From Symsagittifera roscoffensis (lineage: Eukaryota; Xenacoelomorpha; Acoela; Convolutidae), in the NCBI RefSeq assembly GCF_963678635.1, contig NC_087065.1:37785888-37849887 (forward strand): DNA of 64,000 nt. The letters are read 5' to 3'. Below the pieces are notes generated by a model that was given only the letters and a program-made list of their open reading frames with translations, was not told where the DNA came from and did not search any database. Positions 12,401-24,600 of this stretch are shown here, in pieces. Made by a program: the position numbers and the translations under genes. Position 1 is the first letter of the stretch; every line of letters starts with the position of its first letter.

Positions 12401-15400
12401 GGGCTTCGCCGTGATACGAGCAGTCTTGTTTTATCTATTGAAACTACTGTTCATCTCAAATGCTATAGTAGCCTTTACGACAGTACTCAATTATTTTGCC
12501 AATTCAACCTGAAATAGTGGCATTGAAAATTAACACCAATTTTTTTCAAACACTGAAATGACTATTTCAACTTGAGTACTTGCTTAAGTTTTAGTCTCAA
12601 TACTGGAAAAAAGCCGAAAGATGACTCAAAACAGCAATTGCGTTAAGCAAACTCATTTCCGGTTTAAAATGGTAATTAAAGACTTATTTGAGTCGTTTTT
12701 TTTTGCCATGATTTAAACAAATTTAAGCACAACTTTTCGATAAATACGAAATCAGCCAACAAAATTTATATATTTGCTTGTTGCGGGTTTCGCAGCACAA
12801 CCAAAATGCCGACAAGTTGCAGGTTACAGGGTATTCATTTCTGGATTCCACAACAATTTAATAGGTGGATTCCATTTTCAACTTCAGAACAATTTTAAAT
12901 AGTTGTCTCTGGATTCCAGGAGCCTACACGCACCAAACGATGCGTGTATTCAAGGAACAGTTTGGCCTTGTAATGTTTGAACTATTTGTCGTAACCAATT
13001 TTCAATGAAAATTATTTCAAGGAAAAAACGATTTTTATTCTGATCATTAAACGCTACTAGGAATACAAATTTATCTTTTCTTGTATTAACAAAATGCAAA
13101 TTGTGGAAATACTGACTTGGATCCTTGGATGTCTTCATTTTGTTCAGCAAAAGAAGACATGGGTTCTTGCGTTGGGGGAACTTGTCTTTGGCTGAGGAGT
13201 CCAGCAACTTTCCTAGTGTCTTGAAAGAGAAGTTAATGAGCTCATCACTATCCAGGTCAGATATACTGTCCAATATGTGAATCAAACCGAAGGCTACTGT
13301 CTCCTGAAATTTAAACATTCTTTGCAGCAACTTGCGTTTAAATTTTAAAAACTCAAGCCATAACAAATTGGCTGTCTGGGACTTAAAAGTGCGCCAATGA
13401 ACCAAGAACCAACGCCATCGTTCCGTTTTTTTTACAGCAACAAATGAAAAAAAAGTTCGTTGTATGCTTCAAGCAAAAATATCGGTTCATATATAGATTC
13501 ATTCAATTATCTAATAAAAAAAAACAGTCGTCGCAAAATTCTGTGCTACTCACACAGAGATCCTGATTTTTTTTCGGAAGCATTCTTGCTGATTTACTTA
13601 CATAGAAGGGTTCGACTTTGCGGAGCTTGAGGAACTGGTACATTAAAGACAACACTTTCTCAAATGTTTCTGTAAACAGATGTTGATCATATGCCGACAA
13701 TCTAAAACACACTAACTAGCCAGTTAATTTTTCTGACGCTGTGCCCGGTTCGACGTCTCAGACTCATGTCCAGACTTTGTGGGTTGCGCCGAGATGTGGA
13801 TTCAAATTGATAGTCGCGCCGAGAATTTGAGTCTGGAAAGTCTGGACATGATTCGCGCCGTGGGTCGCGATATTCTGAACATACCAAAATTTGGTCGCAA
13901 AAGTCTGGACTTAAAGTCGCGAAAGTCCGGAAAAATGTGTGTCCAAGCTTTCGCGACTTTATGACTTTATGTCCAGACTTTCGCGACGAAATTTCGGTAT
14001 GTCCAGACTATGGCACCCATGGCGCGACTCATGTCCAGAAGTTCCAGACTCAAACTTTCGGCGCTACTATGCAATTTGGGTCTAAACCCGGATAAGGCTC
14101 CATCCACGGCGCGATTTCATGTCCAGACTTTCAAGACTCAAAATCTCGGCGCGGCTATGCAATTTGGGTCTGGATCCGTTGCGGCGCAATCCACGGCACG
14201 ACTTTATGTCCAAACTTTCCAGAATCAAGTCCTCTCTACCATTGCGCAGACGGCGCGACTTTCCAGACCAAGGCGGAGACGGTACGATCAAGAAGGCATT
14301 CTTCGCATCCGAGGCAGATACATCGCGAATTTCGCAACCAGTTCTGGACATGCTAAAATTCTGTCGTGAAAGCCTGGATATGAGTCTGGGACCTCGACCC
14401 GGGCGCTGTTCATTATTGTGAAAATCTAAATTATTAAACCTATAATCATTGCAATTAGTTCAACATTGTCGGACACTGAATTAAATAAACACAGTGCTGA
14501 GCTAAATGATCCGGACAAAAGAAACAAAACATGAAATTTAAAAATTGTTTCTCAAATTGGATTGCCTTTAGACAAAAAAAGATGAAAACAAAAACTGCTT
14601 AGAGTTTCAGCGGAAGTAAAATGAAGCAAAAAATGTTTTGCGTAGTTCGGGCTCAAAATTTTACCTGAAAAACGACTATTTTTGGCTTTTTTAGTCAATC
14701 AAAAATACGCCAGAACTAATGGCTCAAGGCTGACAAAATGTATCGAAGTGACCCTTTTATATAGCCCAACAAATTTTAAGCAAGGTATGAACGTCTCAGT
14801 TTTGTCTAATTAAATTTATTTTTGTTTGATTGCCGCAAAAAGTCAGTTCTACTTCATAAAGTATCAATTTTTTTGAAAACAAATACTTGATGTTTTGCGC
14901 CAATGTTTGGGAGGTGAACCGCTCTTAAATTTGATATGTTTCTATCAGCAATTGATTCAATAGTTTTGGCGTAATTTTAGATTGACTAAAAACCAAGACT
15001 GGTCAGGATAAAAATTTGAGCCCAAACTTTGCAAAAAAACATTCGCTGATTTTCTTAGCATGTTTTGTCTTCATAATTTCTTTCTCTTAAGTCAACCCAA
15101 ATTGAAAAAAAACGCATTGTAAATTTCAAGTTTTATTCGTTTTGTCTGTATATTTCAAACCAGTTCTGTAGTGCAATTAGCGCAAGAACAATAGCCAACA
15201 GAAAATTGGAAAATTGTCAATGAAGGCAAGTAAAAAGAAAAAAACTTCTGACTTGATTTTTGAAAAAATCTCTCGTAACTTAAGAGCTTCCAGAATAAAT
15301 AGATAGCCTTTAAAATTCTTGAATTTCTTAAGCAATGTTTGACAATTTTTTTGATAATTTTACTCCAATTTGCGAAAACTCGATCAAAATGTAGAAAAAT

Positions 15401-18400
15401 TTTTTGACTGGGAAATCTGATAATAAAATTCCGTTTTCTAAATTAGATGTCAATCACAATTTTTGTGACTTTATTGGAGTTTGCCTTCCTTTTAAAAAAC
15501 CGAACTTAAAAAGAAATCAATAGTCAAATCGCGAAAAACTAAAATTTAAGACTTTTCTTGAAGAAAAAAAAACGATTTTTTTTCTTCAGGAAAAGTCCTT
15601 GAGGTTATGCGAGAGCTTGTGCTCAAACGCTATCATTGTCATGACAGGGGATCAAATACACGCTATGACGATCTTAGATTGAATGCCTTACCACTGTGCT
15701 AAGCGTCTCTACTTAGAGGTATTTTGACTTCAATGACTACAGCAAAAATTGATACAATTTCTATAAATTCATCCTCAATTTCTTAGCAAGTCGTTTAAAC
15801 TTAATTTTATTGAATACTTTCTGGACTAACTATACTAACTTGTCTTTTGCATCTTTGAAGTGTATAAGACTAGTTTTGAGGAATAGGTGGGATAACTCTA
15901 TGATCTCGTTCGTCCTGATCGGGTTTTTAGTCATTATCTCCAACGATGCGGAGTCAAGGTTTTCTTGGCTGTCCATGCTCCTCTGAGGTCCAAAGAACGA
16001 CTTGGTATACCTGAAGATCATATAGAATAAAAATAGCTTTTTAAACTATTTTGTGAGCTGAATACAAGTATATTAATTAGCACTATGATCATTCAACTTT
16101 GCTTTTTTCCTTTACTAAATTCGAGGCAATTTGTCCATATGATTTAGATCTGCTTCGTTTTTGATTAATACTCTGAGATGTGTCATATTGGGACAAGAAG
16201 CGTATATCATATGGTATGATTCGAACCACCGACTTGTTGTTGAGAGACGGAGACTGATCTACTTCAGTGCCCCCCCCCCCTTTTTTTGATATTGTGTTTT
16301 ACTGTCTGTTCCATACTTTTCTCTGGCGCCCCTGATGGCGGCCATTTTGGATGTTCTGAATTTGAGAGGGGATGAGGTGATGTTGACGTCGAGGGAATTT
16401 TTGGAGGCGTGGCATGACTCATCATCCAAACTCTCTGCCTTCAGTCGGTTGATGCTGTACTGCATCTCATACTGCAGACATGTTAGAAATGCTCTAAGCA
16501 AGAATACAAAAAAGAACATGGGAAATGACTCATGAAGTCATAACCTTTCGATAGGTATGTCGGCATCATGCATCAAAATTTATTCTCACTTGTCTTGTAT
16601 TGCGAGTTGTTGCATTAGGGCGTTTTAGTCTAATTCAAAAAACGCAAGAGGAAACGCAAGAGAAACATTTTGTTTTGCGCGTTTAATAACTGTATAAGTA
16701 TAATGATAAATCTTGTTTAATGATTTATGAGCGCAATTTTTTCACAGATTTTTGTTATTATTCGACCAAATTCACTTTGACGTTTGGGTACCTCGAATCT
16801 TTTCGAGAGCGTTTTTAAAAAGTAAAAGTAACGTGCAGTGGAAAAGTATCTAACATGCTCAGTTGCTCGAATCCTTCCATGCTCTTTGGCCCCGAAAATG
16901 CCGATGAGCTACTTGCATGCAGCAGGGCCCTCTCAAGACTCATAGACCCAGTTTTGTAGAGGTCGAACTTCAAAGATGACATACTTTACTTTTAGGATTT
17001 CAATTGAAAAAAAAAGAATATTAAATATGAAACATTGATTCACTTCATAATTACTCTATTCTTTTGTATTTGTACTATTCGATTTTGATTTTGGAACCTG
17101 ATTATACCTGATTATACCTGATTTTGGAACCTGAAATAAATACATTGTGCCAACTGATAAGGCAAGGTGAAATAAAAAGTTGTCTTCCGTACATTTAAAA
17201 TCATGAAATCGACAAGTTTGAATGAAGAAAGCGAAAAAAGTGCCCTAAAACCGCAAAATTGATCAAAACTACAAAACGAGCTTGATTTTGTAATGATTAC
17301 TCTCTTGATCTGTTTCTAAAATGACGTAAATAGTATGTCTGCTTTGATTCTGGCGTTCCTTCACTAAGTCCTGGTTCACAATTGAGAGTGCCTTCAAAGA
17401 GGCCCCTGAGATGAAGTCCTGGTTCTGAGATGCCTCCCTAGTTTTTGAACACTTTTCTGCTGTGCACTCTCTTATCTGCTGTTTTATTTAGCCCTAATTC
17501 GCTAAAGGCGAAGTTTTGTAACTTTTTTATCATGAGATCTTATCCCTAATAGAACTTGAAATGTCTTTTTTTTAATGAGAACCACATCAATTTGCAAATG
17601 TTGCATCTGAAAAAACCATACTTGCTTGCTTAATTGTTTTACAAACTAAACTAGTCTTGCGCTGAATGTATAGGAGAAAAGTGTGCGATGCCTGTGAACT
17701 GCCCAACACAGGTCTATCATAAGTTCGATGAGAAGTTCCAGGATCTCCTGATTGTCTTCCATTTTGTTGAAGATAAACAGAATCGATTCGAACAGAGACT
17801 GCAGCATCTTCTTCAGGAACTAACACAAACACAGATAAAGCACAAAATAATTACCCGAACTTCAATTTTGAGTGCGCCAAAAACCTGCCAAAAAATCAAA
17901 CGAAGATAGCCGGTTGCAGTGCAACTAGCGCAAAATGTTCCGACCACATTCATAGAAAAACCACAGCAATTTTTTTTTAATTTTGGCGCCGTTTTTTGTG
18001 TGTCTGGGGCAAATGAGAGAACTGAACAAGCGCTTAAAACATTTAAGAACTAGGCATAACCGACAACAATTGTCTTCGAAAACTGAATCACAAAACAGTA
18101 ATAAAAATTCAAAAAACGAAAATTTTAATTTTTTTTTCTGATTTTTCGCACAATGATTTTCAGTTTTTTTTCTAATTTGATTGCCAACAAAGCTCTAAGT
18201 GAACTAGTTTTCCATCCAAAGAAATCATGTTATTCGCCCAAAGAGCCAATTTTAACATAGCGAACATCAATCGACTCAAACGCTATACTCGCTCGAAAAA
18301 GTTCAAAACTCACAATATAACAGTAAATAATAAATTCGTTTGCAAAGAAGGGAACAGACTTGAATATTTGTTACAAAACTGTAGTATTGAAAAATACTAC

Positions 18401-21400
18401 ACACACACACAAAAGACAATTGTCTTAATTGTTTATTTAACGACCCAATTCTAAATTGGAGCGTGCCATTTAAATTAAAGCCTCTTTTTACTAAATCAGA
18501 TATTGACTGATTTACTCTTATTAGGACTATAAAATCTTGTTGTGAAAATCCACTCCTTTTTAAATACTTGTCCAATTTTTCTCATTTTTTCATGCTCAAT
18601 ATTTTAAAAGGGCGGCGATTATTAATACGTCCCTTTTAACTTAACTTGAAACAAACTGGATAAATATTTAGCAGTCTTGCCGGCTGCACTGAAATTCTCC
18701 TTGCTTTGATTATGCAGAGGTGCACCTGCAATATGATGCATCAGAGAGAGTAATATGAATTTTTAATAAGACAAACTGAAGGCTGCGGTTTTTATCAAAG
18801 GGGACTAATAAGTTGAAGATATTTGATTTGAAAAAATCAAATAAAAACTAGTTGAAAATTCCCTTATTAAAAAGGGAGAACAAAGGAGCAGGTGAAACCT
18901 GAAAAATTAAAGATTGAATCAGCCGCCGGTTTATGCTTATGAGCAAAAGGACTGGCCTGAAATCTTCAGTGTTTCATTTTGCTCAGTCAGCAGCAAGTCA
19001 GTTCTCTTCAGTCATATCTTTTAAAAATAAATAATTTTTCTTTTCTGCCCTCACACTAAAATTAATCTAGCCCTTTTCACTTATAAAAAGAGAATAAATT
19101 CTCATTTTAAGTTTGATTTGAAAAATTATAAATCGAGATACTCGAGATACGCACACCCGAGGAAGTCTGGACTACAAGTACCCAAAGGACTACGGCAAGA
19201 CGATTCAGACGACCCAACCAGAAGTGCTGACTTGGACAAAATCAAGGGCAACCATACATACTAATCAGCCACCGACCTTAGTAAGAAGATAAAAAATTGA
19301 TGAACAAAATAAGATTAGCTCAACCTCCCCTCATAGGTATATTTCTTTAAGCTGTTCGATTCATTTATATAATCTAATAACCCAGTGCTCTGTATCTAAC
19401 CAACTAATTAATTCATACCTTTTCTAACTATTGTTTCTACTCTACTTTTTGTCAAGACAATTTGACGATCTAAGGTGAGACTTATAATTTAGGATAAAAT
19501 TACTAAGCATTCAACCAGCAATGAGCGCTTAGTAAAACTGGTGCGACCGCAGCAGAGAACTACTCCTTAAGAAATTCTTTTTCCAACAAACTAGAAACAG
19601 CTTTTAAAATTCAAAAAATATATTATTATTAGGATCTGTGAGTATTTGTCAGATTAGTTTCCAACCTCAAAAAGCCAGAGACAATGGGTATCTTTCGATA
19701 GAAACACAATTTCATTGTCTTCTACTTGACAGATATTCCTAGTAGGGTTCTTGCGAAATGCATCCCCTGCGCTAGCAGTCGCCCACGATATTCCTCCATC
19801 TCGAGGTCTATTAGACGGCTTTCTAACGGACATTAGCTCATGAACTTAACTATTATCTATTATTATAATAATATATAAAATTTCTGAAAGAATCGTTCTC
19901 TGCCTAAGTCCGCTAGTAAGATATACCCGTTTTGTCCAGTAATCCACTAAACTTTTGCCGAAACTTCAGTTTAAAGTTATCATCACTAAAATTAACGAAA
20001 TTCTGTATTAAACTAAAGTGCTCAAAAACTTATTAAATATCTTCAATTCTTTTTTCGAGGGGGTTAAGTGGTCATATGTGCGATCTAAGAGTACTCTAAA
20101 TTGTATGATAAATGGATTTCTTCATCACATTATCTCAAACCATCCACGCTTGTTGCTATTTATCCTAATCCTTCATCAATTCTCGAGGCTTATCCTCAAA
20201 TTTTCTTAAACTCATTTTAATTCTAAACACCTTAACGTAACGTAAACCTAAATCATCCATCAGTAAAGCTACCAATTACTGAAACTAAGGAAGAAAATAA
20301 CAAAAACCAAAAAGGAAGGAACGGATTTGAGTGTTTTTTGATAAATCATTAGTTTTTTTTTGACACAGTTTAAATATACACCTAATTAACAATAAGATTA
20401 CGCACTAAAACCAATCTTAAACGTTAACCACATAACACCAAACACCAAGTTTTAGTTTCAGCACAAAAATATCAGGTTTTACAACAAAAACTAAGTTTAA
20501 AACACTGACACATCCATTTTATATTGATAAAATAGGTTTCATATGATAGCATAAGCAATAAAAAATTGATTTTTACCAGCCAAAATTTTTGGTTTCAGTC
20601 TAGGTTTCAGTTATAGGGTCAAACGTTTCAGTTAAAATAAGTATAGTTTCCGGTCAAAATTTTAAGTTTCTGTAAACGGATTCGGGTAAAACAGCAAAAG
20701 TTGAACTAGTCAAACCCAAATTTGGATACCATAAGTCAAAAACCTGGTCTTAAATGGTACGTTTTTGTTAGTTTCAGGTTTCAGAACACAAAAATTGAGT
20801 TTTTGGTCTCAAAATTGAGCTCCGAACGCCGAATTTTGTCTTTCTAGAGAAAACTAACGGTGTTAAAACCCACCAAACCAATTTTCAATTTTGGTTCCTA
20901 AGGCTGAAACGTACGTTTCAGAATTGGTGTTTTTGGTTTAAGACCCAAAAATCTTGCTTCCCGAGAAAAATGTTTGTGAAATATTGAAAGATAATAAGAA
21001 TCCTTAATGCACTAACAAATTTTTAAACTCAAAAAACTTCTAGAAGGTGTTAGTTTGAGCCCTCAAACTTATAGTTTCAGAAAAATAAAATCGTCGTTTT
21101 AGGCTGAAATTTTCATCTTTTTGGCAATTTTATTGCTGAAATAGAAATATATTAGAGAGACCAACCTAAATTTCCAATCTCAAAACTCTAAAACCAAGTG
21201 GTCAAACCATAGTTTCAGTTCTAGAAATCATAGTTTCAGCCCCAAAAACTTAGGTTTCCGCAAACAAATTTTTGATTTTGAAGTTACAAACCTGTTCAAA
21301 ATTCCAATTTACACTAGACCAGCTATCAAAAACCAACTTTTTATTTTCATGCACCGAGTTTGAGAGAGTTTAAGAGTTTTAAGTTTGAGTTTTCAAAAAC

Positions 21401-21562
21401 TAAGTTTAAGATATCAAAAGATTCGGTTTTCTCAAAATTTTTTGCAAGATAAAGCATAAACTAGGTATACTAAAGCTTCTAGACAATTTTAGGATAAAAA
21501 AACTCAACTTCAGCTATCATAGTTTCAGGTTTCAGATTATCGTTTCAGTCAAAAAATTTTCT

Positions 21563-21600
<38 letters not shown>

Positions 21601-24600
21601 AAGTTTTGAACCAATAATAACCAATAAAGGCATATAGTTATATTGTTAACCATACCATAGCATCAATAAAACTTCACTTGAAGAAAGTTTCAGGTTTCAG
21701 TTAAGGTTTCAGCGAATAAAAAACTTGAAAAACTTAGAAAAAATTTTAGAACATTTTTTTTTCCAAAGAAATTTTTTTATTTCCCTATCTTATTATTAAT
21801 AACCTTTGTTAATATTCAAAAATTCCTAAGAGGTTTTCATTACTCTAAGACATACTAATCAAATAGTACAACTAGGCTTAAGAAAAAGAAAACAAACATC
21901 GTGAAATCAATGTCAACACATTTTAAAATTGACGTCAGTACAATAAATTTAAAGCTCAAATTAGGAAATAAAGTCTCTAACATCATATGGTATATCACTA
22001 ACACTGAAAAAAATCATATTAGTATACTAGCAAAACACCCTAACGAACATAAACACGAATTATACGTCTTCTTTTGTCGATATACTCCAGAAATTGACAC
22101 AATTCTTCAGCAATCAAAAATACCAAATAACACAATTTGTATACCGGAAGAGCGATTAATTGCTTCACTCCTGATTGCTTTTTGATATCATAATATACCA
22201 AAGCACAAAACTACTTGCATTTTAATCATTTTTTATTGAAAACACAAAATTTTCCTTAACAAAAATTTAAAATAATAACAAGTTCATAAGAAAAATTTAA
22301 ATAATTTTTATATTGTTTATCATTCCCTAGATAAATATTTATGTCCCTAAAAGGATGTAAAATGCTATGACCAACTTTTATCAAGTAAATACAACAGCAT
22401 TTGATTTAAAACTAAAATTAAAAAATAAATCCACAAAAATTTTTTGGTATATCACCAATATCCAAAAAGATCAAATCTCAATTTTGTCCAAACACCCACA
22501 CAAAAATATTCACGAATTAACCATTCTCTCCACCATCAATACCCCAGAGATAACTTCTATTTTAAAAAAGCTTAAGCAGCTCAATAGCACTATTGATCTA
22601 TCTAACAAAAATTCGCATTCATTGAACCCAGCAAACTTGATTGTAACTTAAATACAATTATTTCAGTCCGAACAATTGATCAGTACACAACACATCCAAA
22701 CCCTTTATATATTGTTAACAAACTTTGAATGATTTAAACAAAGATGGCAAAGGTAGTAGCATACCCAGATTTAGCTCTCGAAAAGTTTACCGGCTTAGAT
22801 CCGAATGAAGATGCAAAAGATTTTCTTGATATAGTAGAGAAAAAGATAGCATTTTCCCTAGGCACTAGACCAGGAGACGCAGGTGACGAACAAGACGCAT
22901 ATGATAACAGACAAAAAGCCTTATTTTGTTCAATATTAAGAGGTCCAACCGCTCAATGGTATCAGGGATTAGCAGCAAACTTACCTTGGAATGATATAAG
23001 AGATCAATTCATAGATAGATTCACTGATGATAAAGATAAGTATAGGAGACGAATAGAAGCAGAAAACATAAAAAGACAACCTGATAAATTCATTAAAAGC
23101 TACATACATAGATTAAGCACCGCAGTAGACCGTGGATGGCCTAATCCAACTTTTAATGATGATCAAAGAACAGCAAAGAAAATGGAATTCTTTGTACGTG
23201 GCTTAAGCCCGCCAGGCTTAAAACAAAAGGCTCATCAATTCCTAATTGAGAATCCACCCGCAACATGGCAACAATTAAAAGATCGTATTGCTACAAAAGA
23301 CTTAAGTTTTGCAATAAGTAGTGAGTTTATCGGAACAGCATCCAGTAGCATAGATAATAAATTGGAAATAGAGGGAATAAAGGATCAACTTAAAGAGTTA
23401 ACAGGACTAATGAAGGATCATAAAATAAACGCAGCTTATAATCCACATGAGCATAGAAACAAACAAAACAACCCAATGTTTTGCAATTGGTGTTGCATGT
23501 CAGGCCATACGATAAGCCATTGCTTTAAATATAACGATCAACAGGAGCAAAATTATAACTCGCTTCAATTAAGAGAGAATTCAAACAGAAGTCACCATAA
23601 CTATTGCAAGAGTAGGTCAAGAGTAGACAACAATTTCAATGACATAAACTCTCAGCAAGAGTTCAGGCACTTGTCATACTTCAATGAAAGTTCTCAATCG
23701 CGTGACAGGTCGAACAGTAAGAAACACTTCAACGAAAATAACGATAATCATTCACCTTACCAGATCCACAACTTTAGTGATGATGACATTCCAGGAGACT
23801 ATACCGATAATGAGTGTGAACTTGTGAATTTAAACTAGATCAGTCTCCGTCTGAACCAAAAATACAATTATATATTAACTTATACCAACATCCCGTCGGA
23901 GACAAAAATAAAAATTACGGTTTGGAAACCCAATTTCTACTAGACACTGGAGCAACATGTTCGCTGATTAATTTTGACAGTTATGATCAATATTGTAAAA
24001 TACAGCCTCTACAGCTGAATAAATCAAGATCAAACACAGTTGCTGTTAATGGAGAAAAGCTTAAACTTATAGGTTAAACCAATTTTGACTCAACTTTTGG
24101 TACAAACACTGATAATCCGGTAAAAATCAAAGCATGGATTTCAGCCGAGAACGGATGCGATCTAAATATATTAGGAATGGATTTCATTTCTCACAACATT
24201 AAATCAATAAATTTTCCAAATTTAAACTTAGAATTAAAAAAATACCCAGATATAACAGTTCCTATCAGTATTATAAGAAGCAAAAGTTATCCATATCTAA
24301 GCTTTTATCAAAATGTACTTCTTGAGAAAAATATAACTATTGCACCAAAATCATCCCGCGTAATTTCAATTTCTCCAGCAGGCATGGTTTTCAAATTAGG
24401 AACATCGTTTAGAATTGATAAGTCCTTAGAACAAAAAGGCATCAATGCAAAAAGCACTTATTGTAGGAATGAAATTAAGTCAATGCCTATCGTACTAAAA
24501 AATTCCAGAGAATCAAAAGTAGATATAAACAAAGGTGTAATAGGCCAAACGTTTGAAAACATAGAAATAAAATAAACCCGTTTCTTCGTGCTTTAAAACA

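Larger units (their letters stand above)
8204..13116. other. DOCK intron 27, dispersed repeats
   Basis: No exon seen. Contains a 54-base tandem duplication at 9,008-9,115 (GGCGTGGTGTGATAA motif), a full copy of the AGCCG...GTTCGAATCAC repeat at 9,804-10,395, and one arm of the GTTCCGACTTTCG foldback family at 11,899-12,435. The remainder is A/T-rich sequence without clear features. Confidence 0.5.

Noticed and set aside
14010-14421. Overlapping ORFs of 89-119 aa on both strands
   Set aside because: They arise from the GC-rich inverted repeats of the foldback element. Peptides from the different frames merely reflect GTCCAGACTT repeats.
16861-16972. Plus-strand ORF within exon 23
   Set aside because: It overlaps the minus-strand DOCK exon, which fits the gene's phase. 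The plus reading has no partner exons.
20453-21713. CRISPR-like array
   Set aside because: The repeated unit is only 7 bases, spacing is irregular and the context is eukaryotic.
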